Below, piece by piece: positions 34,685-44,894 of a stretch of 64,000 nucleotides of DNA. The stretch's first letter is position 1, and each line of letters begins with the position of its first letter. A program made the translations under genes and the position numbers. Origin of the DNA: Oopsacas minuta. Taxonomy: Eukaryota; Porifera; Hexactinellida; Lyssacinosida; Leucopsacidae. Location: assembly GCA_024704765.1 (NCBI GenBank), contig JAKMXF010000309.1:287887-351886 (forward strand), written 5' to 3'. Under the pieces are notes generated by a model. That model saw nothing but the letters and a program-made list of their open reading frames with translations. It searched no databases and was not told the DNA's origin.

Positions 34685-36211
34685 CTAATCTCTACCTAAA
34701 GTTATGTAACCAGGTTTCGGAGATTGCAAATGGGATCGCCATTTCATGCAGAGGCAAAATATGCCAGTCAGGCCAGCGACAAAAAGAGCAAAACCAGAAA
34801 TCATCCCTGCCCATGAGATAGATTTCGCAGTGTCGACTAAATCGAGTTTTCTGCGAAAATCGGTCGCCATTGCATCAGAAACTTCTCCAGTAACATCGAT
34901 ATAGAAAAGTGGGAAATATGTTATATCAGGAATGCGTCGAAAATACGTCACACTATTTTGTTTGAGCAGATAGTTGACTTGCAGACGACTGTGTGTAGCG
35001 AGCGTAGCTCCCGTAATAGGCTCGATATCCCCGTAGCTCATATGCAGATCCTCTTGGGGGTTCAGACCGGATACATTGGTGATGAGACAGTGGTCACCGT
35101 ATAGGAAATGTGGGAGGCTAGCGTATATGCCTAGACCCTTTGGGTCCGTACTGTTTCCAAGGAAAAATAGGCCACTTGGGCCGTTTTGGTAAAAACGAGC
35201 ATTTTCAGGATTCATAGTTGAGTTTTCTAATTCAGATGCTGGTATCGCGAATCTGTACGTTTTTATGCCTTTATGCGAGGGCTTGTCACCGCGAAATTTG
35301 ATAGATAACGGGCGAATCATTTCGTCAACGAAGATCTGTAAAATATCCTTCTCCTCGACTAACGGTTGGAAGACTAACCCTTCCGTACCGTTTATCATAT
35401 TCGCATAGTCATCTCTCCAAATTGTCAAACTTGAATTTCCCTCCCACACTTGATATTGCCCAATTTTTGATGGAATACACACACCAGTATGAACTGTAGA
35501 TAATTTCATAGAAGAATTACTCGTACTATGAATACTAAAGCTGCTGGCTGAATAGAAACCTAAATTCTGGAGACGACGAATAAAACTATCCGAATAGCCC
35601 CAAATTAGTTCTTTAACTTTTAACTTTTTGTATAACTTCGAGCCAGTGAGGTATATTAACCCGTCTAGGACAGATTCACCGAAAAATGAGCTCGTCTTTT
35701 CGGCTGCAGCGACTAGCGGAAGATTTAAGCTAACAATGACGTCATTTTCGCTGAGTTTACTTCCTGTAGCTTCTTGGTCAAATGTATAATATTTCCGTTG
35801 CCTATACGTAACTAGGCATTCATCTTCGGAATGTGTGATATCTTCCTTGACTCTAACCTCTCGAAATTTATATGGACCGACCGCGACGAAAGACGGTTTT
35901 TGACCGTAAATAAATTCACCAGGATTCGTCCAGTTGAAGAAGTAATAGTCATGGTATAAATCTATTTCTGGTGCACTCCATTGGTTAAAAAGCAGTGATC
36001 CGTTTTTCAATTTCATTTGACTGGCCACTGATTGAGCTATCGCTTTATCAACGTAACCCATTGAGATGCCAGCGAGGGAAATTGTTGATAAACCCGCAGC
36101 GATCATTAAGAATGATAGAGCCGATAGACAGACTAATAATTTTCTCTGTCGCATAAGTGCGATTTCCGCGATAGCATAACGCTTTTGGTGATCTTGAAAA
36201 CTCAACTGCAT
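34685..36211 (-). CDS. CD36/SCARB (class B scavenger receptor, LIMP-2) family protein
   Basis: Intronless, 508 residues, the usual size. Short cytoplasmic N-terminus, first membrane helix at about 29-53 (LLVCLSALSFLMIAAGL), a large glycosylated ectodomain, second helix near 465-490 (WAGMISGFALFVAGLTGIF) and a short tail. Family landmarks are FFNWTNPGEFIYGQKPSF, VGPYKFREVRVKED, YYTFDQEATGS, ELIWGYSD, GTEGLVFQPLVEE, and a disulfide-rich second half (GVCIPSKIGQ, DHCLITNVSGLNP). The family binds lipoproteins, fatty acids or glycoproteins at the plasma membrane or lysosome. The tail SPKPGYITLGRD lacks a clear dileucine lysosomal signal, so a cell-surface form is slightly favoured. Confidence 0.93.
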   Translation of the reverse strand: MQLSFQDHQKRYAIAEIALMRQRKLLVCLSALSFLMIAAGLSTISLAGISMGYVDKAIAQSVASQMKLKNGSLLFNQWSAPEIDLYHDYYFFNWTNPGEFIYGQKPSFVAVGPYKFREVRVKEDITHSEDECLVTYRQRKYYTFDQEATGSKLSENDVIVSLNLPLVAAAEKTSSFFGESVLDGLIYLTGSKLYKKLKVKELIWGYSDSFIRRLQNLGFYSASSFSIHSTSNSSMKLSTVHTGVCIPSKIGQYQVWEGNSSLTIWRDDYANMINGTEGLVFQPLVEEKDILQIFVDEMIRPLSIKFRGDKPSHKGIKTYRFAIPASELENSTMNPENARFYQNGPSGLFFLGNSTDPKGLGIYASLPHFLYGDHCLITNVSGLNPQEDLHMSYGDIEPITGATLATHSRLQVNYLLKQNSVTYFRRIPDITYFPLFYIDVTGEVSDAMATDFRRKLDLVDTAKSISWAGMISGFALFVAGLTGIFCLCMKWRSHLQSPKPGYITLGRD

Positions 36212-37687
36212 TTCTCAGAAAATTGATAATAAACACGAGATTTCACATATAGAAATGCCCAAGAGAATATTTCCATCGTATTTATGTGATAGCAAATAGG
36301 AAACCTTTCCCAATGCATTTTGACGTGTTCAGTCAAAGGGCAGCCATTCATTAGCTATCAGCTTTTGGTGGCTCAATATACCAACCATAAATGCGGTTTT
36401 TAATGATTCAGTCTTTGAAATTTTCGCGTTGGGGTACACATATTAAAGTGTATTTGTTTGGGGGAGATTGATATGAAATAAATCGCGCTTTTTCACGATG
36501 ATTCAATACAGCGATTTTCTAATAACAATATATTGTTGGTTATGCAAATAAGAGTAGGAAAATAGTGGAATATGTAGAAACCAGAAGTAGAAATTACATA
36601 TATGTAATCTCGAACATGTGTTGGCTGTCAGTGAGATACAGTAGAACCTCATAAATGCGAATTTGCGGATAATACGAACAAATACTCACACAAAATCAGG
36701 TCTTTACAATGGTTACCCAATTGATTGCATCGAAGTAATTATCACAGTGCCTTGAGCTTCGATAAAGCGGTAATTGACTGTATTATTGTAGTATAAGCAA
36801 GAATATACGTATTTAATATATTACATGTTTGTTATCGATAATGTTAGCATAGATAGAACAGATTGAAGAATAATGAAGCAATAACGAGGCGGCTTACTTG
36901 TTAGGAAATCCTAAATGCGATATGAAATGTTTTGTGAAATATATAGGAAAGCCGTTTAACCTAATTAAACCTTATATACACAGCATGGCACACAAACAAA
37001 CAAAGAAACATTATGTTTGTTGGGGGTTTCATTGTATTAATGTTATTTATTAAGATGAGCTTTGAACTAATAGAAATATATTCAGTTAGAATTAAGTAAA
37101 TTTGCATTAAGGCTGTGTGGAGAAAGCGAGGTGGTAATTGAATTGAAATTGGTGGTTATATTTTGCAAGAATTAAATAGCAAATAGTCCAATATTATAGG
37201 CAATTTTTCCAGTTTTCTTGACCCAAAGTTTCGATGTTCTAATGTATTTTATCCTGGAAATTTTACAGTAAAATCTTCACAAAGGGAACTTCTGGTGAAT
37301 AAACCTAATTCCTAGCCCCATATAATGAACCTAGGGGAAACGAGGTAGCATTCCTTGACGACCCTCGCACCCCGTTTGTGGAGGTTACACTGTAACATAC
37401 GTACATAATATTCATACCATGTGGGTGTCACAATTCGCAAATTAAAACTAGCGTTTCCAATAGCCTAGCTTTATAAATCGCACAAACATGGATTGCAGTT
37501 CATTTGATGTTTGTTATATGTTCATTATTGATGTAAAGAGAAAACGGTATAACTTAAAACTGATAATATTTAGGATAAATGTAAAAATATTTTACATTTA
37601 CGATCATGTTTGTGATAAATATATATATATAGTATCATTAGAACTCATGCTATGTACATTTGTAATGAGAAAAATACGAACCAGTTT
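36212..37687. repeat. Spacer with three MITE fragments
   Basis: About 36638-36690 is a fragment of the CAGTAGAACCTCATAAATGCGAA type; 36712-36782 is a short palindrome of the TCGAAGTAATTATCACAG family; 37263-37394 is a CCTCCACAAA-family copy ending TTTGTGGAGGTTACACTGTA. The remainder is AT-rich and carries no gene I can support. Confidence 0.5.
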
Positions 37688-40600
37688 TTAATCTTCACCA
37701 TTAGCATCTGTAGTCATTCTTGTCTCTTCCTGCGGTTTTTCACACTTGGGTAAACTCGGAATTTCGCCGTTTTCAGTTGGAAGCTTGGCTGCATCGTTCG
37801 CTTTTACTGCCTCACTATTATTGAGAAGACATGACGTCAATTCATGTACTTGTAAATCATCAATTTCTAGAAAATTCTCTCCACACTTACAATTCAATTT
37901 TCCTGCATTAGAATTAGTTTTCTTCAATAACTGAGCATTTAATGGAATATCCCAATTAATCCTACGTACATCTATGCTATGAAACGCGAAAAGATGAGAT
38001 TCTAACTCCATGAACTGCGCGTCATCATTGCAAATTGGGCAAGGGGTCACACGGAGTCCGCAGGTGGTCTCATGCTGGTGTATCTCATCCATAGGGAACG
38101 AAAGGTTACACCATTTATGTGTACATTTAATAGTGCGCTTTACACAAGAATTCAATTGATGAGCGTTTAGTTCGTATTGTGTATATACCTTACCACAACA
38201 GCATGTTAATTGCTTATGCATTATAAATGAGTGTTTCTCCTTAGTAACGAATGGAATGCATTCATTACAATCGGGACAGCGATATGTTGATAGCTTGCAA
38301 TGACGTTCATGCATAGCTAACCGGAGTGGAGGCATGTATACACCACAATGTGTGCATTGCACATGAGTATTTGGGTGGGTGTTCACGAGTTCATCAAGTG
38401 AATTGGTGGTTAATGGGCGTAGCTTGTTGCCTTGCTCCACACGACGAAGTCCTAGAAATGTAAATTGATAAATAAGATAACAACCTCGAATGTTTGGTAG
38501 CTTGAGTATTTAGCAATTTTGCGAAGGACATTTTTTGAACAAACGCAGGCGATCCAAAAATCTGGCATACCCTGGTTCAGTGTTGCCAGATGTGCGGACA
38601 GTTCAGCTAATCTTCGTGGTTAACGCCAAGGCAAGATCATGTCAAAAATTAATAGTTCATACCTCGTTCATGATAAAAGTAAAAGTTCATGCAAAACCAA
38701 ATCTGTAAACTTTGGCAACACTGGGACGGGGCCTTGTGGAAACGAAAATAAATAAAGGATATTCCTAGTCCCATGCAAATGTACCTCCACAAACAGGGAA
38801 TTTTTCGGCGTCTCTGGCACACCGTTTGTGGAGGTCCCATTGTACTACAGTCTTTATAACATGTAGCTTACCATTAGGAGACATCTGTAAGCCATCATCT
38901 CTATGAAAACAAATACTAAATACACTAGCTTGTGTAAAACTCATTACACCAACATATATAGATTCTTTCGGATTAAACAGCTGATCAGTGGAACTTAAAC
39001 GTAATTCCTTACAACCTACATCCTGACTACACCATTGGTATAATACTTGTGATGGTGCAGTGTGTGTTTGTGATACATAAAGATCTGGATCGCCTTTTTC
39101 AACGGTTAAAGAGATTCGTATTCGCTCTGGGTGATTGTTATTTGGCATGTAGAGTAACACGAAATGTCTATACATTCCTAATGCCAGTTTACACTGCTTT
39201 GGGTAACCAAGGTATAGTCGTTGAGCTTGTCCCTCCTCTGGACTGTACAGTTCATTACAATCAAGAGGTTCTATTATATCAGTGCTAATATCCGCGTTTA
39301 CAATGCAAATACCATCTGCTGGCTTACAATTCAACACTTTCAAGCTATATTTATTCATTTCGTATTGAACTTCTATTCGCATACCAACTGTTAAGTTTTG
39401 ATACTTTTTAAGCCAAAATTCTAGAATTTCCGTGCGTTTTTCATACGGGATACTTAGCCAAGCGCTGGAGAGAGGCTGCAACCGACAGAACACACCCTTC
39501 GGTATGTCTTCATGCTTGAACTCCACCTCTTCACCCTCTGCAATACCCAGGTGATGGAATATCCACTTCGGAATGTATGCAACATCAATTTGGGTACTAG
39601 TGAATTCAAGTACACCGACAAATAGCTTTTGATTCGTTTTCAAATTTGTTAGAGAGAATGTGATTGGATATTGGAAATTATTCCGCTCGCATATTACTAG
39701 GATGGAAGGTGATAATATAATCTTGTCGGATGGGTGGGGGATATCTCTGCCAATTTCTTTATCAGAAAGACAAGTTAACTTTTGTGGGAAGGTAAGATCT
39801 GTAGCGTTAAATGGTATCATCCCTTGTTGATGGGTGTGGCTGTAAGGACATTGGTCGCCTTTGCGGCAGAACCCTGACATGAAATATGGGCATGGATCTC
39901 CTGGTTGTGGGGAGGTGATTGACTCATTTGAGTCTAAACTTATATCAGAGTTGTAGAAGGTGGAGTATGGGTTGAGTGGGGGTGTTGATGCGTCGCTACG
40001 GACAGGGCTAACACGAGGGGAGAGAGTCTCAGGGGATGTATGGTCAAATGGGGGTGTGGTCAAGGTGGATAAGGGTGGAGGTGATTCAGGGGATACACAA
40101 CGTAGAGAAGAAGGGGAATTGTTTTCTGGGGTGCAGGTTGCGCGGGGCTTTTGGTCAAGTGTATCGTTGAGGAAGTTTATGAGTGTCGGTGAGATATTTC
40201 GTGGTATTGATTTACTGAATGTAAAGTCTGGGCTAGAGCATGCGGCTATTTGTTCGCTAGAGATAGAACGAATTATTGGAGCGCCAAGGAAATCTAGAAT
40301 AGTATAGAATATTTGTAAATTTGTTTGTCTGTCTGTGTTTGTTGGCTTATTTACTTATTTGTTCCTTGATCGCTAGTTTGTTTGTTTGCTTGTTCGTTTG
40401 TTTACTACTTTGATTGTTAGTTTTTTTATTGTTTGCTATTTTGATGACTAATTTGTTTGTTTGTTTATGTATTTGTTAATTCACCGGTTCCCAGCCTGGG
40501 GTGCGAGGAGCCCTTGGCCTGGTGGTCCACGGGTGAAAAAGGTTGGGAACCGCTGACTAATGTGATAATTTACATAAACTTACCAGTAGAATTCATAATA

Positions 40601-41630
40601 TGCTTCCCAACAGTCGTCTTAGTACTATCCATAACTTCCATAGAATTACTTCTGCGTAGTCCACCACCAGGTTTATCAATAGTAAAATCTATAGACGTTA
40701 AATCTCCTAAACATGAGAGATTTAAATTAGGAAATACACTATTATTCTGATAGGATTCTGAAAATGAATGTGGACGTTGATGCCGAGGTAATAGCGGTGC
40801 TGTATAATCCTGTTTAGAGCGGACAATACTGTCATCTGAGCTTAGAAAATCTGCGTTTTGTAACACGTCAAAACTGAGATCTTTCGCGATCTCTTGTGTG
40901 TAGATACGTGAGTCGAGTTGGTCCTTTGTGAGGTGTTCTTTTTCGCAGAATATCATAATTGGACAATAGTTATTAGCCAGGAAATATTGACATGTGTTTG
41001 CTTTTAAAAGTTGAATAAGTAAAGTCAATTCTTTTTCGCGTTTTCGAATGAGTTCTTCGTTATCAATTGGGGAGTTTAAAATCGCGGTTTTCGACACTTT
41101 GGTTGTACTAAATGGATCGAAATCTCTATCAGGGTTTCCAGTAGATAAACCAACGCTCAATTTAGGGAAAGCACCCCTGAGAAGTTCGATGAGATCCTGC
41201 CGGTCATAAAGTGATCCAAAACTACAAATTAAATATTCAGTTACGAATGTTAACAGAGGGTAACTACCGTCTTCTATTTGTAACGACACTAAGGATGTTA
41301 GATGGAAACCTAAAATAACAAACAAATAATTCATAATTTGTTGAATTAAGAGTTGGCAAGTATGAATCTATCAAGATTCAACTAACCCATATCATATATA
41401 TTTGACTTAGAAATAAAGTATACCATCTCAGTAGTAATATACAGCATACCAGGACATGACGTCATTGAATCGCACTTAATACAACTGCATGCTCTTAGTA
41501 TCAGTTCATCTGCCTGATAACCTTGTCTGTATAAGTTCTCTAAGGTAGTTTGGTCAAGTTTGGAGGATGGTTTGTAAGGTTCTGAGGTTGATACGTGTGT
41601 ACATGTGGATGTAGTACTGCTAAAAGCCAT
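37688..41630 (-). CDS. GRAM - CCCH x2 - UFD1 - TRAF-type zinc finger multidomain protein
   Basis: Exons 41630..41387, 41309..40584, 40293..38872 and 38451..37688 join in phase to 1051 residues. Residues about 43-130 look like a GRAM/PH-like domain (PGMLYITTEMVYFIS ... GSLYDRQDLIELLRGAF). A CCCH finger (C-x8-C-x5-C-x3-H) lies at 188-206 and a second (C-x7-C-x5-C-x3-H) at 458-476. A UFD1-type double-psi barrel follows at about 488-670 (FPQKLTCLSDKE, SPSILVICERNNFQYPITFSL, YIPKWIFHHLGIAEGEEVEF, AWLSIPYEKRTEILEFWLKK). Next is a PPC-like beta-sandwich (KGDPDLYVS, YQWCSQDVG, YVGVMSFTQASVFSI). Residues 798-1051 hold TRAF/XAF1-type fingers (QCTHCGVYMP, YRCPDCNECIPF, TPCPICND). UFD1 plus TRAF-type fingers occurs in plant PRLI-interacting factor K; the GRAM and CCCH parts are unfamiliar additions. 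Likely ubiquitin-linked, possibly RNA-binding. One gene rather than two is inferred from in-phase splicing. Confidence 0.85.
38725..38844. repeat. CCTCCACAAA-family MITE in intron 3 of the UFD1-domain gene
   Basis: Ends TTTGTGGAGGTCCCATTGTA just 28 bases from the splice donor at 38872; internal TTTTTCGGCGTCTC and GTACCTCCACAAACAGGG blocks match other copies. Confidence 0.55.
40484..40556. repeat. hAT-like MITE in intron 2 of the UFD1-domain gene
   Basis: ACCGGTTCCCAGCCTGGG to AAAAAGGTTGGGAACCGCTGA, preceded by a degenerate TTTG-rich microsatellite at about 40310-40470. Confidence 0.55.
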
Positions 41631-41670
41631 AGCTAGTATGTATTCTTTGAAATAATACAAAGTTAATGTG

Positions 41671-41870
41671 AATTCCTTAATGGTCACCATGGAAACATAA
41701 GATCGTTTATTAGAAAGTATTCTTTCACAGGGAATTAAATGCTAAAGTAAATTCCTTAATGGTAACCATGGAAACATAAGATCGTTTATTAGAAAGTATT
41801 CTTTCACAGGGAATTAAATGCTAAAGTAAATTCTTTGAATGGTAACCATGGAAACATAAGATCGTTTTAG
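41671..41870. repeat. 79-bp tandem repeat, about 2.5 copies
   Basis: Units start AATTCCTTAATGG at 41671 and 41750, with a third (AATTCTTTGAATGG) at 41829, a constant spacing of 79 bp. Copies 1 and 2 are nearly identical through TAAGATCGTTTATTAGAAAG and TTCACAGGGAATTAAATG. The array lies just upstream of the start of the GRAM-CCCH-UFD1 gene (ATG 41630) and downstream of PIH1D2. Confidence 0.85.
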
Positions 41871-41950
41871 TTACTAAATAAGCCATAGTAATGTATTATT
41901 TCAAAACGAATTTATGTTTTCGTATATTCCTGAATTGTAACCATGGATAC
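41683..41950. promoter_or_regulatory. Cluster of four RFX X-box-like sites
   Basis: GTCACCATGGAAAC at 41683-41696, GTAACCATGGAAAC at 41762-41775 and 41842-41855, and a weaker GTAACCATGGATAC at 41937-41950. These match the RFX X-box pattern (two RYYNCC/GGNAAC half-sites with a 2-bp spacer). The first three are carried by the 79-bp repeat units. RFX factors drive ciliary genes in animals, so they may control the downstream minus-strand gene starting at 41630. Confidence 0.5.
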
Positions 41951-42036
41951 ATGACAGCTGTCAGAACCAAAGAAAACCTTCTGGCAAGTTCGAGTGAGGA
42001 AATTTCGTACGTCAAAACACATATTTTTTGTTACAA

Positions 42037-42996
42037 CTAATCAAATGGTAAACAATTTGCAGAAACTTTAAGTAGATGACTTGATTTATTAAATTTAGCC
42101 GCTACACTAGTCTCATCAACTTGTTGTTCAAGCTTAACAGACAATTCATAGTGTTCACTACGTAGATACAATTCATCTGCCGAAATATGTAAATCCAATT
42201 CACTTACTGTGTTAATTTTCGGTAGAGTTATACATAATTTTAACAAGTTGATGTTTTCGTGTTTTATAATGTTAGATGAGTATAGTGGTATTTCTTTCGC
42301 GATATTTTCAACCGGAAGTTCTTCAATTAAAGTTTTTTCGGTTGATTTGGTATTCTCTGAGTTGTTAAGATTTATTTTCATGAGATTATCAATCATTTCT
42401 TTATTAGAAATATCGTCTTGCTCCTTTGTTGTATATTTCTCTGGTATAGATTTCCTATATATAATCTCGTATAGCCAATTTGAACTAATGGCTGGATCAC
42501 CCTTACAAGCTGATTTTAACCGCGAAAATTCCAATTCTATATTCAATTTCCGCACGTCCTTGACATATGTTAAAACCAACTCAAAAAGTTGTTGTAAATC
42601 GGTTTTATCCTTACAACATTCTGAGTATACTTTTGGATTAACCGCAACTGTAATAACGAAATGATCGGTTCCTCCTGTTGATAATATTTTCAAATCCGAG
42701 CAAGTCATTGGTATAGGCGAAGTGTCAGTTTTCGGTTCTCCTATTTGTTTCCATGTAAAAATATTCACATATAAGAATTTGGATATTGATTTATTCGGTG
42801 CTGTGTGAAATTCAGTGCGAATGCATGCTTCGCTTTTCGGCTTTGTGAATAGTTCAGCTCCCTGCTCCATATTTTGTTGTATAAAATTTTTGTAAGCATT
42901 TGGATCTTGTTCAGCTAAATCATCTAACATTTCCCAAATTTGTGAGGCTTGTTTAGGGAAAAGCGATGGATCCATTGAGTCAAATTTGTGCGCCAT
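42037..42996 (-). CDS. PIH1D2: PIH1D2, axonemal dynein assembly / R2TP-type cofactor
   Basis: Intronless, 319 residues from ATG 42996 (MAHKFDSMDPS); the frame stays open upstream but has no better ATG. PIH1 landmarks: QIWEMLDDLAEQDPNAYKNF, IQQNMEQG, SKFLYVNIFTWKQIGEP, PIPMTCSDLK, VITVAVNPKVYSE. The C-terminus has a CS-like fold (LCITLPKINTVSELDLHISA, ELSVKLEQQVD, HLLKVSANCLPFD). PIH-family proteins act with HSP90 and DNAAF factors to pre-assemble axonemal dynein arms. The stop of RMI1 lies only 147 bp upstream on the same strand. Confidence 0.9.
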   Translation of the reverse strand: MAHKFDSMDPSLFPKQASQIWEMLDDLAEQDPNAYKNFIQQNMEQGAELFTKPKSEACIRTEFHTAPNKSISKFLYVNIFTWKQIGEPKTDTSPIPMTCSDLKILSTGGTDHFVITVAVNPKVYSECCKDKTDLQQLFELVLTYVKDVRKLNIELEFSRLKSACKGDPAISSNWLYEIIYRKSIPEKYTTKEQDDISNKEMIDNLMKINLNNSENTKSTEKTLIEELPVENIAKEIPLYSSNIIKHENINLLKLCITLPKINTVSELDLHISADELYLRSEHYELSVKLEQQVDETSVAAKFNKSSHLLKVSANCLPFD

Positions 42997-43142
42997 AGAA
43001 GTGAGAGATTTCGCGATGTAAAAGTGTGATAGGCTAACGAGTAAGGGAATTGTAATTTCCACGTATTAACCGAATTTGTATCAACTAAATCTACTGAACT
43101 AATTTTTAAACCAATCTCAAAATTCGTAAATTTAAATCGTAT

Positions 43143-44622
43143 TTATTCAATCATTTCTACAATAGGCAGATTAGCTGAGCGATCATAACTTATTAATAAT
43201 CTACAATCGAGTGATTTAAGTGTATTTTGACAGGAAATAAACCCATTTTTACCTCTCAGTTTCTGGAAAGGGTTTAGTTTATTAGGTTCTATTACTTCTT
43301 TAAACTCACGGCCTGAGAATCCAATTAATTTTTCCAGAACTTGATCTGAAAATCTAATATCCAATTTCGTGTTTTCTCTGTCTATAAGTTTTGCTTTTAA
43401 CTGCCAGGCTAGTGCTGGGGTGGTGTCAAGTTTCGAGATAAGTGTGAATACCTTACAGTGTGTATATGCTAGACAATTCTGTGATTGACTTATGGCGTGT
43501 GAAATTTCGCGAAGAGTGAGAGTTGGAGGAGAGGATGGTTCGAGTTCAACTTTCGGCTAAAAAAAGAAAAATTGCATACTTACCAAGCCCTGTCAAATAT
43601 TTTCCGGGACATACCGGTATCCCCGGTTGGTAGTATGGAATTGTATATTTGGCTTGGAAAATCGCATTTTAAGTTGTTTTCAAATTAATTGAAAATAAAG
43701 TTACCTCAAAATCCTCATCCATAATATCAGATAATGATATGTCATCTCCAATCAGCTGTTCATCAACAGCTTGATCTATTGCTTCATCTAACCAAGCTTC
43801 ATTAGCTATACTCATCTCATTAATACTGGGATTTTCTACTATTTTATCATCTGATATTATTATTGGACCTGTTGATAATGTTGTCGTTGTTGTTGTTGTT
43901 AGTGGTGGTGGTACAGTAGGTGTTGCTGAAGGTAATGGTGCTGTTGATGAGTTAGGGCCAGGGAGGTCTAGTTGTATGTCAAGTTCCCTTGATAGAAGTG
44001 GAAGTATAGAGTTATCTTCAATCAATTTCTCAACACTGCCTCCTAAAAAATTCGAGATTTGAAAGGGGTACCAAGTATGAAATAGGAATAAATACTTACC
44101 TAAAACATTCACATTACTTCCCTCAAGCAAGACAAACCCATTTCTAACAGGAATCATACCCTTGATAACAATTTTCGCCCCTGGCAACACATTGGGTGTC
44201 AAGGAATGTATAGGTTTGTACTCAATACCATATATGGTAGTGTTACCATCAGTTAACTCGAGTAAGTACATTCGCTTCGTAGGGACATCGGAAATCTTGT
44301 CTGTCTCAAGCTCAGATATAGAAACTTTGTCTCCTAACTTCAAATATTGTTGATATTTTGATGTTGATATATCGAGTAGTTTTGTCAACTGTAAAGTGTA
44401 GCTCATATGAAATACTCTAGTTATAGCGCGTATATCGTGTGGGAGAAATGGCTGGGAAGATTCTGTTATGTGTGTTATAAGCCATTTTTCGTATAGTCGG
44501 ATTGATTGTGGTTTGGAGCTTATTTCACGAAGAGATGGGAGTATTTTCGCGAGCCAGTCGTTACGTAAACAAAGGTTTGTTTGTTGTCTAAATGAATTTG
44601 ATAGTTCTTGCAATTCAGCCAT
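43143..44622 (-). CDS. RMI1: RMI1, BLM-TOP3A complex OB-fold subunit, three exons
   Basis: Exons 44622..44100, 44042..43705 and 43556..43143 join in phase to 424 residues (human 625). The N-terminal half matches RMI1: a helical WLxxxL start (RNDWLAKILPSL, YEKWLITHITES), then the DUF1767/OB region (KMYLLELTDGNTTIYGIEY-like, LTPNVLPGAKIVIKGMIPVR, GFVLLEGSNVNVLG). A short acidic/Thr-rich linker follows, then the C-terminal OB2-type domain (LAWQLKAKLIDR, DIRFSDQVLEKLIGFSGREF). Partners expected are TOP3A and BLM, for Holliday-junction dissolution. The shorter length comes from a reduced disordered middle. Confidence 0.93.
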
Positions 44623-44894
44623 CAAATTAAGATGAAATCACTCAATTACGTCACCAAATCATTAAGTGTATGGCTAAGAAATAAAAGAATTCATAAGGTA
44701 GCTTAGCAACGATTTGGTTGATTGGAATGCATTCTTTTACACCCTCATAATAAATTCAAAACACAATATACTATTGTAATTTATTGAAAACTGATCTAAC
44801 GTATTTGTGAATGGGGTATACTTGTACATATAATAAACTCTCATTTACATTCCAAAACCCTATATTGTAACTAAGCAGTTCGGAGTGATTATAA

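Noticed and set aside
43000..43062. N-terminal extension of PIH1D2 to 43062
   Set aside because: The extended start is GTG, and the added residues are absent from the family; ATG 42996 is preferred.
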